The position numbers were made by a program, and so were the translations under genes. Of a stretch of 64,000 nt of DNA, positions 47,096-59,689 are shown piece by piece (the stretch's first letter is position 1; every line of letters begins with the position of its first letter). Source of the DNA: Siderastrea radians. Its lineage: Eukaryota; Cnidaria; Anthozoa; Scleractinia; Rhizangiidae. The notes beneath the pieces are model-generated. The model worked only from the letters and a program-made list of their open reading frames with translations. It searched no databases and had not been told where the DNA came from. The stretch is taken from assembly GCA_964017195.1 (NCBI GenBank), contig OZ024889.1, forward strand, positions 53,042,711 through 53,106,710, in the 5' to 3' direction.

Positions 47096-48057
47096 AGGGG
47101 AATGAACAGGGGTATGCAAATCCGCTGATCCTTGCTATTTTTTTGGCCCGATCCGTCAATCCGACGTTATATTTGTTCAAATCCGGATCCGCATTACTTA
47201 AGAACTTTCCGTGGTTTAAATACACTGCATATGGGTATATATATACCGGTATTTGTTTTTTTTTTCACCTACAGTATTAAGATTTTGCCCGAAGTTTTCT
47301 GTTTTTGCTGCATGTTTCAGAGAAAGTAGCAGTACAAAATGAATCAATAAATACTTTCACAAGTTGTTCTGCAATCGCAACTACTTTGGGACTTAGGTAT
47401 TCAGACGTTTTCGTGACAACTTCGTAAACTCTAGCATAAAAAAAGTTGGACATTGGTGTGTTTCTCCGCACAATCCAGCTTTGCATTATCAAATAATCTG
47501 CAAGCACAAAAAAAAAAAAAAAACCCAAACCGACAGTATAACGATTTCCGATAATCATGGGCTTTCTGACCTTTTCATTTGCCAGAAAAGATGGTCCAAT
47601 GGCTTGCGTATCTCAAACAGTATTGTTTTCCAGTCTAGATATAGTGTTTCATTTGGTAATAGTTTGAGTCGCAGTTAATCCTAGCATTCAATATGAGAGA
47701 GCAAAAATGTAAGTTGCATTCATATTATCGAGTCCCCGATCGATTTGTAACTCTAGTGCAATGGTCCAGCCGATGTGATTACAGAAAACTCTATGCCGAG
47801 AAAAAAAATTGAGACTGAAAAAATTAGTCAACAAAACACCAAAATATCGACCCAAGGCAGACCGAAAATTAATGGTCCGATTCACAATCCGAACTTCTAG
47901 ACATACAGAATCCGGAATTCGGACCAAAATTTTCAGCTGATCCGCGATCCCCGGTATTTTTTAAATCCACGAATCCGCTTAATTTTTTGCCAAAATCCGA
48001 AATTCGCCCGCAAAAAAAGGCCAAATCCGCCGATCCGCAAACCTATTCACCCCCCTC
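47096..48057. mobile_element. Non-autonomous DNA element rich in ATCCG words
   Basis: The left end (AGGGGAATGAACAGGGGTAT, then GCAAATCCGCTGATCC) is mirrored by the right end (GGCCAAATCCGCCGATCCGC, then TATTCACCCCCCTC). CTGTGTG flanks it at 47089-47095 and 48058-48064. AATCCG-type words recur near both ends. A-runs and T-runs inside make short chance frames. Confidence 0.7.
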
Positions 48058-48064
48058 CTGTGTG

Positions 48065-49391
48065 GATGTTTGATGGCAATCAGACTTTGTTCAATTTAAC
48101 ATCATTCAACAAGGTGCCCAAACGCGTTTAACTTGCTGAATTCACTTCAAGCGTGGCAGGCGCCAAAAGGGGAGAAAAATGAGGATCAGGAGCGAACTCG
48201 CGTCTTGCGCTTGCTAATTGCCCCACAGCCTCCCCGCTGTTACATTGGAGGCGCATAATCCGCCTAGGACGAACTTGGGTAAAAATTTTTCGTTCGTCTG
48301 CTTATGCGTTTGGTAGTTCGTCTTTTTTAAAGACGGACACAAGACGAATTATCCGTCGAGACGAACTATCGATTTCAGTTCGTCTTGGAAGACGATATGC
48401 ACTGATGGACGGAAATCTGTCTCCGGTACGCCCATCTTTATGAGAGACGATCTACGATCCGAGACAGATAACCAAACCGAAGTGAAAATTTTTTTTGCGC
48501 ATGCCCAAGTTCGTCCTCGGTGGAAAATGCGCCTCTAGTATAAAAACGGTCTTTTTCTTTTCCTTATTCATCTTGCTCATGGGAAGAAAGATTGTTTGGC
48601 TCTCTTTGGGTAACGGGAAGAAGAGATAACCTGGAAAAAAAGGTTGCTTGGAGCTAAGCCACCATGTGCTGTGAGAATGAACCTTCAAGAAGTTGGCCAC
48701 TGAAAAGTCGAGAGAACTGCAGCGCAAGCAGTCTCCAATGGGACAACTTTATGTAGTAGTGAATTTCTTTGTCTCAACCTCCAATATTTTTGAATTAGCT
48801 TTAAAATTCTTTACAACACGGATGCGCTGTAAAGTCATGACCAAGAACGCCCAGTAAAAAAATATTGACGAGTTATTTATTAATAAAATTGTTCACAATC
48901 CTAGCGATTGAGTCCTTACGCGAGTAGTTATTTTGACACGTGCTCACAAATCATAAAATGGCAACGCGAGTTCATAAAGCAAACAAAATGAAAAGTAGCG
49001 TGCCAAAAACAAAAACAGCTAAAACTAGGAGCCCTTCTATTCACAGTATTTCTTTGCTTTCAGAAGCATTTCAACTCTAGTAACGCAACTTTCCGGCTTT
49101 CCCAGCTTGGGCGCTCGTTAATCCGCTGTCCAAAACCCGTTACCGGTTCATATTAAAGGACATTTGTCACAGAAAAGTTGCTCGCCTGTATACACGGTCA
49201 AATGAGGCTTTGAATTGAATCGAGGGATAATACACATCAGCATATTTGAAGCATCCACCGGTGTTTGCTTCAGCGCGCGCATCGATCACACGCTGTTGCT
49301 AAGATACACGGGTTTAGAAAAGTGTAATGGCTTCCCGGTTTGTTGTTCTTTCTGGGTGATCCGAAAACTGTGGCGGTTTTAACTCGTCAAA
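48065..49391. other. Intergenic and upstream sequence of the LRR/IQ gene
   Basis: Apart from a MITE at 48248-48535, it holds a CATCATTCAACAAGGTG block (48098-48150) that recurs, diverged, at 53848-53910. The last 200 bases should contain the promoter of the gene starting at 49392. I can define no TATA box. Confidence 0.4.
48248..48535. mobile_element. GAGGCGCAT-ended MITE with repeated GACGAA words
   Basis: GAGGCGCATAATCCGCC..AGGACGAACTTGGG is mirrored by CCCAAGTTCGTCCTCGG..ATGCGCCTC. The interior is full of GACGAA and TTCGTC in both directions. No clean target duplication is visible, so the exact outer limits are uncertain. Confidence 0.65.
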
Positions 49392-49751
49392 ATGGTGTTT
49401 GACGTCTCCGATAAGGACTTACGGAGGACTGCGGGCACAGGGGCAGTTTCAAAGACGAGACAAAAGTCTAAATTTGAAAAACAACGCGAAGAAGAGGTGA
49501 TTCGTAATGCCCACGAACGAGGATATTTGCGAGCTCCAACTGTGAATGATATCTGGAACAGTATCGGCGAAAAATGCCATCTTGGAGATATCAGCTACCT
49601 AAATATGAGCGGGATATGCCTTCATACTGTACAAACTATCGACTTGTGTACAAGACTTCGAATCTGCGTGTTGCACTCAAACTACATTTCTTGTTTTGAT
49701 TCTCTTGTTCATTGCCGCGAACTTGTTTACTTGGATTTACACAATAACCAG
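49392..49751 (+). CDS. LRRIQ3: LRRIQ3-like exon 1
   Basis: The exon is 120 codons from MVFDVSDKDLRR to LDLHNNQ and ends CAG|GTTAGT in phase 0. The ATG follows in-frame sequence without a better start. The first LRR strands lie in its second half. Confidence 0.8.
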
Positions 49752-52700
49752 GTTAGTTATGTGTCAGTCATTTAATACGTTCATTTCATGTTAGCTCATG
49801 GTATTACCTTACCTTCTGAGTTCGTAGAATATCACCGAATATCTCCGATGAGAATCCCTACGTACTTTATAACTTTTGAAACAAACTATGCAGACGCCAG
49901 TCTCTCATTTTATTATCCTACATCTGTTGTCTGCATAGAAGAATTAAGAAATAGCTTAGGGTATTATACACGAGCTGGTAGTAAGCTTATTTTCTTGTCA
50001 GGTTTTTTTTTGTGTTTGAAAAATCGTGCTTGACATTTCTTCCCTGTTGACAGTCACATTATTGAACTGCCATTGTATGGTTATTCATTGCTTATATACA
50101 TAGTCATGTCAGTACATGCTGGGTGACACATAAATCAAATTTTTATCACACAGGTTATCTCATATCTAGGTCTGTGTGCATGGCATAACAGCCTTGACAC
50201 ACTTTTGTACACTGTTTCATGGAAAGTACTCCAAATATTTAGGCGGCGGTTCTGCGTATGCGCACGTCGTGTCGACTAGTAAAATGGACATTTTTTTTTC
50301 ATTTTCGCCGTCGTCGTCCTAAGTCAGTTACTTAGTCCTCTTGGGGTCGTGCGGCCAACAGACACAGCTGCACAACAGACTTACTGAATAACAATAGCAT
50401 TGCTGTTATAACAAGAGGCTGCAAGTAAGCACTCATGCCGTTACAGTGCAACGAATTCAACTGGGGCCACCCGAAGTTTTTCTGCCAATCACAAGGTGAG
50501 TTCAGAACAAAAGAATTGGGGTTGCAGTTGCTTCCAGACCAATCACAATAGGGGTAAAATTCAACTCGTTTGAATAGGAATTGACGTGGAGGGCTTTGCG
50601 AAGGCGAACTTCAGCACTTATTCTCATGGCAAAATGTTGTTCCTTTCGATCAGTGACAAGGCAAACAAATGAAAAGGGAAAAATAAAAAATAGTAAATGT
50701 CAGTCGGTTACATTATTTTGAAGACTGCAACAAACGAAGCACAAAATATATCTACCGGATGACGGCTTGGATCGAAGATGAAACGGACTCAGCGCAAATA
50801 TATTTACCGAATGTTGAAGAGGAAATGGGTTAAACACAAATGTTTACCGATTGACGGCTGGTTAATGACAGGTTGAGAACTTATTAGCCTCGAAATAATA
50901 GTTTTGCTGATGAAGAAACTGTGTTTCGACTGTCAACATGTTGTTACAATCCAGTGATTTTCCAATTAGCGGGTCACAGAAGTCTTGCATAGAAATCTTG
51001 GTCTTCGAGATATTTATTTTATTTTGTCCCTCTTTTTGTCCCCGTCATTCAGAAGCATTTTCGTGTTGAGTCTCTTTCGTCCTCAACATTCTCAACTTTC
51101 ATTCAACAAAACGCATTTGTTTTGAGTTTGTTTCGCATTCAAACTTCTCAGTTGTCATGCGGTAAAACATATTTTGCATTGAGTCTGTTTCGTCTTCAAA
51201 ATTACTGGCCACCAGTCGGCAAATAATTGTTTTTCTTGCCGTTTGCTTGTCTTGCCGTTGACCAAAATAAATGTCATTTCACCACAAAAATAAGCATTGA
51301 AGTACAGTGCACATTTGCATAGCCCTTTGCATCGGTTCCCACTCAAACCAGAAGTAAAATTTTACCCCTATTGTGATTAGTCCGAAAGCAACTGCAACCC
51401 TGATTCTTTTGTTCCAAACTCACCTTGTGATTGGCAGAAAAACGTTGGGTGACCCCAGTTGAATTCGTTGCACTGTAAGATCCAAATGGAACCCTTTCCT
51501 GTTAAAGGCTGAAAAATTTGAAACAACTAGAACAGTGTTATCCACGACAATTGACTGCATATTTATGGGGAGAGTTATCACATACTTAAAATATTTTGAT
51601 ACAGAGAGCTTCTGTTCATCCACAGCCTTATGCTACCGAATTTAATTTTCTCCCACTCCAAGTTCTCTATACAGGCCATATAGGCGCTCAGTGTTCTTTT
51701 TGGTTCACTACTTACATTAAATTTGATTAATGCATGCAAGTATGCAAGTATCGTGGGTATTAAAAGAAACACAAAAAGCGCATCATTCAGGGTCACTATG
51801 AAAGGTACAGTATCGTGGGCTTACCAATCGATTTTATCAGTTTCCAAAAACCATCAGTTATTCTGTCAAAAACTGGACATTCCCCTCGTGCATAGACACG
51901 GTTCTGATCACGCAATTCCTTACTGGAAGTGCAAATTGTCCATAACAAGTCACTGGAAAAGAACTACTAACGTTTTTTAAAACCTTTTTCCTTAAGGAAA
52001 AGGGGAGGGGGTGGGTGGGGTTGAGACTATCTGCTGCCTGTAAATTCTTCAGAATTTCTTGTTTGTGAAACAAAATGCTTTTTGTTTTGGTGAAAGGACA
52101 GGGTTGATAGTTTGACAGTACAGTGTATTTCTGATTTTTTTTAGTACTCAAGTGGCACTGTATACTGTTGGCAGCAATGGAGTGAATCTCGTATAATATC
52201 TCATTACATAAATTTTTGTTGACTTGTTATATATTTTTACAATTTTGGAGTGTGTGTGCCACAAAGTTTATATAACAAGTCACTTAAAGGGGCTCTTTCT
52301 CAGGGATTTTGACAATTTTGGGTGAAGAATGTTCTAAATGCTATAGTAAATTCCATTTCTCATGCAGGATATGCTCCTAGAACATTAAAAGAGAGGAATT
52401 GAATGATTTTCTCAAGGGGCGAACAAATCATAACAACATAACATGACATGACTTGACATGACATGACATGACATAACATAACATAACATAACATAACAAC
52501 ATAACATCACATGACGTGACATGACATAACATAACATAACAACATGACATGACATGACATAACTTAACACTTTATTTAAACATGGGAGTACTGAACTTTT
52601 TACAGCAGTTTCTAGGAATTTTTCCAAGGAACAAAGGATAAACTTGAAGACATGAGCCTAATGTTTTCGAGTTGCTACCCTTTCCATCCCGGCGATCTGC

Positions 52701-55700
52701 TGCCAAATGCAGTAATTTAAGATGAAAGTGAACCAGTATTTTTGGGTTTCCTCTGATTGCAGTATCTATTTAGCTTTTTATAGTAATTCTAAAAATTGGT
52801 GACGGAGTGCCTCTTAAGATAATTGTTATGTGCTTCAAACAGCTGCTAGTTTGACTTAGATGAATAGTGCATCAAGATAAATGTGAGACATGTAAAACAG
52901 ACAAGCTTAATGTGAATTTTTAAACCTCATGTCAAAACTTTCAGCACTGCATTGAGTCATTTTCTTAACCATTTTTGCTATTTGAAAGACATCTGCAGCT
53001 GTTTGTTTTCAATGTCTTCTGAATTTCCTCTGGTTAGAAATAAAACTCAAAGCACGGAGAACATCACCGCTTGCACAGTTTTAACAAAATTCAAACAAAG
53101 TCTGCTTGGTATACACCGTACCCCCTTTAACAGGAATAAGGCAACTCTTATTCTTCCTGTAGGTAGTTAGAGGCCTGTTTTACGTACCCAGTTAATTTGT
53201 AGTCAAAGCAAATGTAATTGTTCTATAATTTTTTTTCACTAGATTGCAAAAGTTCCTGGTCACAAGTTTTGGGCATCCCTTACTGAACTGAAGGTTGTGT
53301 TTCTTCATGACAACAGCATCTCTAAACTTGATAATATACACTACATGGCAGCATCATCAAGTATTTCTATACTAACACTTTATGACACTCCACTTAGTCT
53401 TAGACCAAACTACAGACATCACTTGGTTAACAGTTTGTGGTCATTAAAATCTCTTGATAATTACGTCATTTCTGATGAAGAGATCATTGAGGATTCATCT
53501 TTTGGAGGCCGCTATGCACCTCTGCAGCCAAGTTTTTACATCAAGCCATCTTGTTCTCTTACAAAGGTAAATGTAACTGAACCTGAGATATTTTTTAGTC
53601 GAAAGTTATGTGACTGTTTATGGAAGGTACATGCAATTTTCCAGGTCATGCAGTATACTTATTTGTTTCTAGCTCCAGATTTAACTTAAAGTGCCTGTGG
53701 ATTAATTCTACTTAGGAAAGGAATTAAATTCCAAATTCACATTGCTGCACATGCTGGCCAAACAAATTCAATATTGTTGTTCACACCTGTCATGAGAGAA
53801 CAAAAATGTCAAATGGTGTTGAATCAAAAGTTTGATACAATCAAGCTTTATCACCATCCAACATCATTCCAAAGGGTGACCAAACATGTGTGTCATGTTG
53901 AATTCACCAATGTTGAATGATTTTGAATAGAAATGTTATCCAAGAGTGCCTAAAATCAAAATTTAAGATAAATCCCAAATTTTATTTTGTAAAATACTTA
54001 AATACAAATGGTACCATGTGAAAGTACTGCTGACAAGATTTCATTTGAATGGTCACACCATAGGATTTCTTCCACAGACTCAAAAGTTACAACCACCTTA
54101 ATTGTCTGCATAACTGACTCTATAGGAGTAAAAGGGTTAAATTTGTTTGGCTGAGGCCTGAAAGATCTTAATTTAGGTTATGGGAAATCACATTAATTAG
54201 ATCTACAGTAGTGCTTCCAGATACACTGTAACAATGTTCTATTGTTTGCTAACGTGGATCTTGTTGTTGTAGGAAAACACCTATGAAGAATCCATGAAAG
54301 AAGTTAACAGGCTTATAGCTGAAGTGAATGGAATCCAAGCAAAGAATTGCCCTGTTCTGATAATCCAGCGTTGTATTAGAGGATATTTAGCAAGAACAAG
54401 GTTTAAGTTCATTCAGGACATGAGATTGTGGTAAGAATCTGCGGCAGTACTTGCAGGAATATCAAAGGGCTCTGGACTAGGGCACCAAAACTAATTTTTA
54501 GCTTCAAGAACAAACTTTTCAAAACTTTCTGGATGAAAGTTCTACCAAGACCCGTCTCTTGTAAGCTCCCCCTTCTTCTAAGCTTACCCCCCTCTATTTA
54601 GTGGTCAGAATTAAAATTCTGGTGGAAGTGAAAACAATACTAAAGAAAAGATATCCTTTTCAAAATGACGAAAATTAATATGTTTCCATCAAGCTGATGT
54701 AAATCACGTTTTGGTCAGTTTGTAGGAAAACCTGGTCTGGCATGTCCAGGGACATCCTAGACTTAGGGTATACATGTACAATGTAAAATGCAACTCATTA
54801 GTTCGTTACTGTAATGGTGTAATAGAGGTCTGCAAAAATTAAATGGTGCAAATTTGTTTTTAAAAATACTCCTTTCCCCACCCCTGCGCTAGTAAGCTTC
54901 CCTTTCTAATAATTCTCTCTTTCCTGGTACCTGAAGTTACAACTCTCCCCCACCCCCTGTGGCCGAATTGTCCTTTTACATTCCTGAAAGTTTAGTATTA
55001 CTTTGAAAAGCTAAAACAAATTGTAATCAAATGAGACCCAAAAATAGTGGCTCAGTTTTGTTTTAACTTACTCTACTAGTCTTCCAAGTGTGAATCGCTA
55101 GGGTGGAAACGGATTGATACTTGAAAATAGAGGGAGTTGTTTGCTTGTGTTGTGGAAAATACCTAGAAATGGATATTGGTTTGTTCTCCCTTTAAACTTC
55201 GAGAAAATTACTTGATAACTTCCTCTTGATGTTATGCAAGCATTTCACTTACAACAAAAGGTGCCTAGTTCTTGTTTCAGTACACTCCTGACCCAAGAAC
55301 GTAAAAATTTCTATTATATGACGTTCTCCCTTGAAATGAGTGGGAGTAGAGCGCTCTCACCACTATGACATTCCTAATCCTTGACAAATCATAACAGGAA
55401 CTATTTTTATCTCTTGACAGGGCCGCAGTTTCGATTCAGCGGTATTACCGTCATTACAAAGGATACACTGAGGGGGGTACCCTACCTCCTCCCACGTCTC
55501 CAGCCCCCAGCCGATCCTCCTCGGCCTTAACTCGTTTTGATTACGAGGCTTACTTGCATGGTGTGAAACCCGGCTATCCAATCAGCCCTGGGGCTTCTTC
55601 CGTGGGGAAAATTGCAAGAAGACCACTAAGTCGTAACGTGTCCATTACTGTGGAACCAATCGGTAGAATTACCGAGGAAGGCGATGAGAGTTCGGAGAGC

Positions 55701-57161
55701 AGAGTGACAACATCGCCGGTGGAAGATCTAGAGCTGGCAAGGAAAGAAAGCTTCCCTGTTAGGATTACCACCAGGATTACTTTGAACCTGAGGAAGCTGG
55801 AAACGAGTACTTCTGACGTCATCAGGGCCAAAGAGGAGGCCGTGACTATCCAAAGAAACCTGGGACTAGTCGGCGCCAAGTCCAGGAAAAGTATGATTGA
55901 AAGTCGTGAATCGATGCGGATTAAACTGGATACGCGGAACAGCATCATGGTGAAGAGCAAGGAACTGAGAAAAGAAGAACAGAAAATTGAGGAGAGCGAA
56001 AAAAAGCGTAAGAAAAGAGACCGCATTGGAAAGTACACTGCCGTTAAGATGTTTCTTGGGCGAGTTGTTGATACGCATCCGCGTACCGAGAGTGAATCGA
56101 GCGAAACCGAACGAGAACCGAAGAAGCTCCGATTTCGGTTATCGGGATTTTGTCCTCCGATTAAAAAAATAGACCCTTTAAGAGAAATGCTTATTTCAAA
56201 ACAAGAAGCAGGGAAAGATGTGCGAGAAGCAGCGCGGGAGATAGAAAGAAAAGCGGCAGAGGAACCGAGAAAAGTCGCAGTAAAACGTCAAACGATTACC
56301 ACAGATCAGAGACTGTTTATTCGTACTCACGGAACCATGGGACTGGCCTGTTTGCGGGCCGTGCAGCATGCGTACAGGGAGAGAGAACGTGCTGATGCCT
56401 TGTCTTCCAAGGCCATCACAGTTGCGCAGCTAAGAGAAGACAGAGAACAAGCTAAGGAGCGAGTTAAGATATTTAAACAGGAATATAAGGAAGCGTCGCT
56501 CAGAAGAAGGGTAAGGGATGGTGTAAGGACCGCTGAGGCACTGAAAGAACGGCAGGCTAAAGAGGTTATCGAGCACGAACGACTGTCAACCGCCAGAGCT
56601 GTGACAGCAGAACACGTAAAATCCAGGCGTGCTGACCTGGCGTTTATAACAGACTTCAACTGCCAGCACACTTCCATCTCCAACGCGTTACAGAGGCACG
56701 ACAGAGTCTCGCAGAAAGATGAGCGGACGCAAGAAGTCGAGGACTTTGTGCGAAAAGAGAAAGAAGTCACTAAAGATCAGCAAGCCTTGGTTCGCCGGTA
56801 CATGGAGCACAGACAGCTAATACGACAGGCGGAAACGGCCATGACACGTTCTGAGTTAGACGCGCATTTAACGCGGGAAACCAATCAGCGGAAGGCGGCG
56901 GCAAAAGAGCGCGTGGCGCAAATAAAGGCGCGAAATCAGGAGAGTCTGGACTACTACACGCCGTCAATGACGCATGCGCCAGCCAAGCTTCCGCCGCTGG
57001 CTGTTGTGTCACCAGATCAGCAGGACGTGTGGAATGATCTGGAAAAATTTGATTGGACGTCTGCAAGTCATGATCGTAGTTATTCTGAGCCTTATGGTAG
57101 AGTGGTGTCCTCCAGAAGACAGCGCATGTGCTCTTTAGAACCGACTTATGGCGTAGCATGA
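49392..57161 (+). CDS. LRRIQ3: LRRIQ3-like leucine-rich repeat and IQ-motif protein, four exons
   Basis: Four exons join in frame (49392-49751, 53243-53566, 54273-54430, 55421-57161), all with GT-AG introns. They give about 860 residues. Exons 1 and 2 carry leucine-rich repeats of the SDS22 type (SYLNMSGICLHTVQ, LVYLDLHNNQ, KVVFLHDNSISKLDNI). A closing cap follows, with NYRHHLVNSLWSLKSLDNYV and ISDEEIIED, as in LRRIQ3. Exon 3 holds an IQ motif (LIIQRCIRGYLARTRF), and exon 4 opens with a second (VSIQRYYRHYKGY). The rest is basic, helical and charged, likely coiled coil. IQ motifs bind calmodulin or EF-hand light chains. Human LRRIQ3 (624 residues, from memory) is poorly characterised and expressed mainly in testis and ciliated cells, so a ciliary or flagellar role is a guess. 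The C-terminal part here is longer. A run AAATAAAAG near 57757 could be the poly(A) signal. Confidence 0.85.
50444..51475. mobile_element. TA-flanked DNA element in intron 1 (Tc1/mariner-like ends)
   Basis: The ends CAGTGCAACGAATTCAACTG and CAGTTGAATTCGTTGCACTG are inverted, with longer arms of about 130 bp (CCAATCACAAGGTGAGTT against AACTCACCTTGTGATTGG). TA sits on each side (50442-50443 and 51476-51477). It is 1032 bp and has no transposase. The interior repeats TTTACCGA-type and TTCGTC-type words. Confidence 0.8.
52432..52567. repeat. Pentanucleotide array ACATA/ACATG in intron 1
   Basis: Tandem ACATA and ACATG words with occasional ACTTG run for about 135 bp. On the minus strand this reads as CATGT/TATGT and makes a false 71-codon frame. 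Confidence 0.9.
53243..53566 (+). CDS. LRRIQ3: LRRIQ3-like exon 2
   Basis: The exon is 108 codons between TTTTTTTCACTAG and AAG|GTAAATG, phase 0 at both ends. It completes the LRR block and carries the conserved YRHHLVNSLWSLKSLDNYVI cap, the strongest link to LRRIQ3. Confidence 0.85.
54273..54430 (+). CDS. LRRIQ3: LRRIQ3-like exon 3 (IQ motif)
   Basis: The exon is 158 bases between TTGTTGTAG and TTGTG|GTAAGA. It ends in phase 2, and the split Trp codon is completed by the first G of exon 4. It encodes ENTYEESMKEVNRLI followed by the IQ motif IIQRCIRGYLARTRF. Confidence 0.82.
55421..57161 (+). CDS. LRRIQ3: LRRIQ3-like exon 4 (second IQ and coiled coil)
   Basis: The exon starts after CTCTTGACAG with W-AAVSIQRYYRHYKGY, followed by a Pro/Ser-rich linker. 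It then runs about 500 residues of Lys/Arg/Glu-rich sequence and ends in TGA at 57161. A block ITTDQRLFIRTHGTMGLACL near 56298 looks conserved. The minus-strand frames of 147 and 154 codons over this exon are shadows of its charged codons. Confidence 0.85.
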
Positions 57162-59164
57162 TGAACGAAAACTTTTGCTACAGTTTATTTCATATAAAAA
57201 TGTTTTACTTTAATTTACTGCAGCTCAGTCAAGACGAACTTGTGTAACCAGCAGTTATCGTGGACAGGACAATTTCTCTCACTGAGTCCATTAATTACAC
57301 TGACTGAACTCTGTAGCGAAAATATCTGTTGGAGGGAGTACTAATTTTAAGCCCTCTTTAAGATGGCGGACATTTACGTTAACAAAACGTCTAGCATACT
57401 ACTCTATTATTTTGCTTCAGGAGCAGGTCATTATTTATGTTAAGGCGAATATTTGGTGATATTGTTGTTAGAAAGCGAACAGGTTTCGTAGAATGCGAAG
57501 ATGCCACGATATGCACGTTAAAAAAGGCAACCTCCCAAGGCCAACATTTGCATTATATTAGAAGAAAATCTTTTTATACTTTTCAGTCGTTTTAAATAAT
57601 TTTCAGATTTTGAGATTGATAGAGAATCAAATGGACAAAACGATTAATTGAATTTTACATATATGCATTCTATTCCATTCGCAACCGGTGAAATGTCGCA
57701 AGTACTAGTGGAGAGAAAGTGCCGTTATGCAAATTTAATAGGTAGTTTCGATTAGAAATAAAAGCTGACACTTTTCTTTTACCGAAACTTGATCGGTGTA
57801 TCTTCTTTTTATGCCACTTCCTGTTAACTACGGCGCCGTTGAAGTTTCCTTTGTATAAAGAGAGTTAAGTTATTCATTAGATTTATATGTGGCTGTGTAA
57901 TCGAGAGCAGCTGCGGAGAAAAGCATAAGATAGTTATATGATTTAGAAACAGAGTGTAGTACAGTTAATATAACGTTACTGCTAAAGATGTTTGAATGCC
58001 TTTTAAAAAAGATTACGAGATTCTTGATTAAAATGCCACTTCACACCCAATGTACCGCTTACCTCTCTCTTTTGGTGAAGCCAACCTGAGAAAACAGCAG
58101 GTCACGTGTCGTTAAATACATTGGAGGTTTCACTGTTATTTACAAAAGGCGGGATGCTAGGCTAGGGCCTTTTCTGACCGCCGTTTTATTTTAAATACCG
58201 AGAGAACCCTGGAAATGACATGTGTCGGAGCAATCTCGTTCTCAGGGCCTATGAACTGTAGCAATCTAAGATTAAAGGACGTTGTTACGTTCGCTACAAG
58301 TGACAAGCCGCAACAATAAGTTTATTTTTGCAAAAGTGGGGACCCGTCCACGCTGGTACATTTTCATAAATCTCCGTTCTTATTTTACCTGAAATGTAGA
58401 AAAACTTTGACGCAACTGACCGCACTGTTTGAAGCAAAAGGCCAGCGCAATCCTTTTAATAAGGAATGGCACAGAAAAAACTCCTAACCCACTTTTGAAA
58501 GCAATGAGCTGTTAATTTGCAATCGAGCTTTGCAATTCGCCCAGTACCTTGCGCGTCTTCGCCTCTTTTAAGCCTAGAAACTACCTGCATCTCTTGTTTC
58601 TGATTCCTGGTTCTCCTGTGGTCATCAGTTAGGGTTTGTACAGTGTAACCTCTAGTCATATGACCAACAACAGGCTATGAAAATGAAGTCGGATGAACGG
58701 AGTTTTCAGATTAAGTAATGACTGCATCCCTCTCTTTTGAGAAGCTTTAATGCAGTTTTTGGTCTCGCGTCGAAGTAGTTTGTTGTGTGGCTGGCTTGAA
58801 CAAAAACTCGCGTCACTTTCGCACGTCTCAAGCAATCAGAAGTTATCTTGAAAAACAACTGTGGCTTGCTCGCATGCATTTTCCCGCGTTTTTGCTTCCA
58901 GTTCTGATTGGCTTATTGGGCCGTTTGCTTCTGTTGTGATTGGTCAGAGTAAACAGTGGCATAATAAATACATAACAGTATTAACAAAGCGTGGTTCCAA
59001 TTTCACAGCGGTCAAACGTACGCAGTTCCCGCCTAATTTTGCAAAGAAAAACACAGACAACTGTTGGAAGTTTCACTTTCACCGCAAAACTTGACACCTT
59101 TTCTGAATCCATAAGTTTTATCGGCGCGAAATTCGGTTTGTCGGGGCATTTTATGCAACAGTAT
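57162..59164. other. 3' flank and intergenic sequence
   Basis: The first 600 bases may be the 3' untranslated region. After that I see no gene. CCTGAGAAAACAG near 58086 is a relic resembling the end of the palindromic MITE at 28197. No other structure was found. Confidence 0.45.
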
Positions 59165-59326
59165 TACAGTTGATCCACGTCACGCGTGAACGGAAACTCT
59201 AAAATTCAAAACAACGTGACGAGTCACGTTCTCCAAATTTGGGCATTCGCCTTGTGTTTTCCGAGATTCACAGAGGGATTTCGAAAATCGAAAGGAGATC
59301 CCGAATCTGTCATAGATTTTTCGAAA

Positions 59327-59500
59327 TGTTCAGACCTGGTTATGTTGATGCCTTAGGTCGGAAGAACAGGCCAAGTAGGCCTCTCCACAAGGACACGAGA
59401 AGACGAATAATTGATCGTTATTTGACTGGCGAGGGACCGACAGCAATCTCCACAGCAGCTCCTGCAACTCCTGGCGCTGTTCAGATTGTATCATTCGACA
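59327..59500 (+). pseudogene. Transposase fragment, paired-type DNA-binding domain
   Basis: The frame (59239-59622) contains MFRPGYVDALGRKNRPSRPL at 59325, followed by HKDTRRRIIDRYLTGEGPTA. The GRP-L..R..IID.Y..G..P..IS pattern is that of the paired-like helix-turn-helix in Tc1/mariner transposases and Pax proteins. Its place inside TA-flanked inverted ends makes transposase the better reading. The catalytic DDE/D part is missing, and the frame dissolves into CATTCAGTCAAG-type repeats after about 59520. Confidence 0.75.
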
Positions 59501-59689
59501 TCATAAAACGTTCAGTACATGTGAGGCATTCAGTCAAGGCATTCAGGCATTCAGTCAAACTTTCAGAGGACGTTCTAGAATCTATTGAATTGTTCAGACT
59601 AGCGAAACCTAGGATATATTGATGGGAAAATCGCGAAAGATTGTTGAGCAATAGGTTATGCAATAGACGAAGCACAGGTCTCCAAAGCG

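Noticed and set aside
49288..49312. X-box (RFX site) upstream of the LRR/IQ gene
   Set aside because: Only one half (GTTGCTAAG) fits. The second half-site is too weak to claim.
52412..52627. 71-codon minus-strand frame rich in CYVMLCYVM
   Set aside because: It is the translation of an ACATA/ACATG microsatellite.
55574..56770. Minus-strand frames of 154 and 147 codons
   Set aside because: They are antisense shadows of the Lys/Arg/Glu-rich exon 4 of the LRR/IQ gene.
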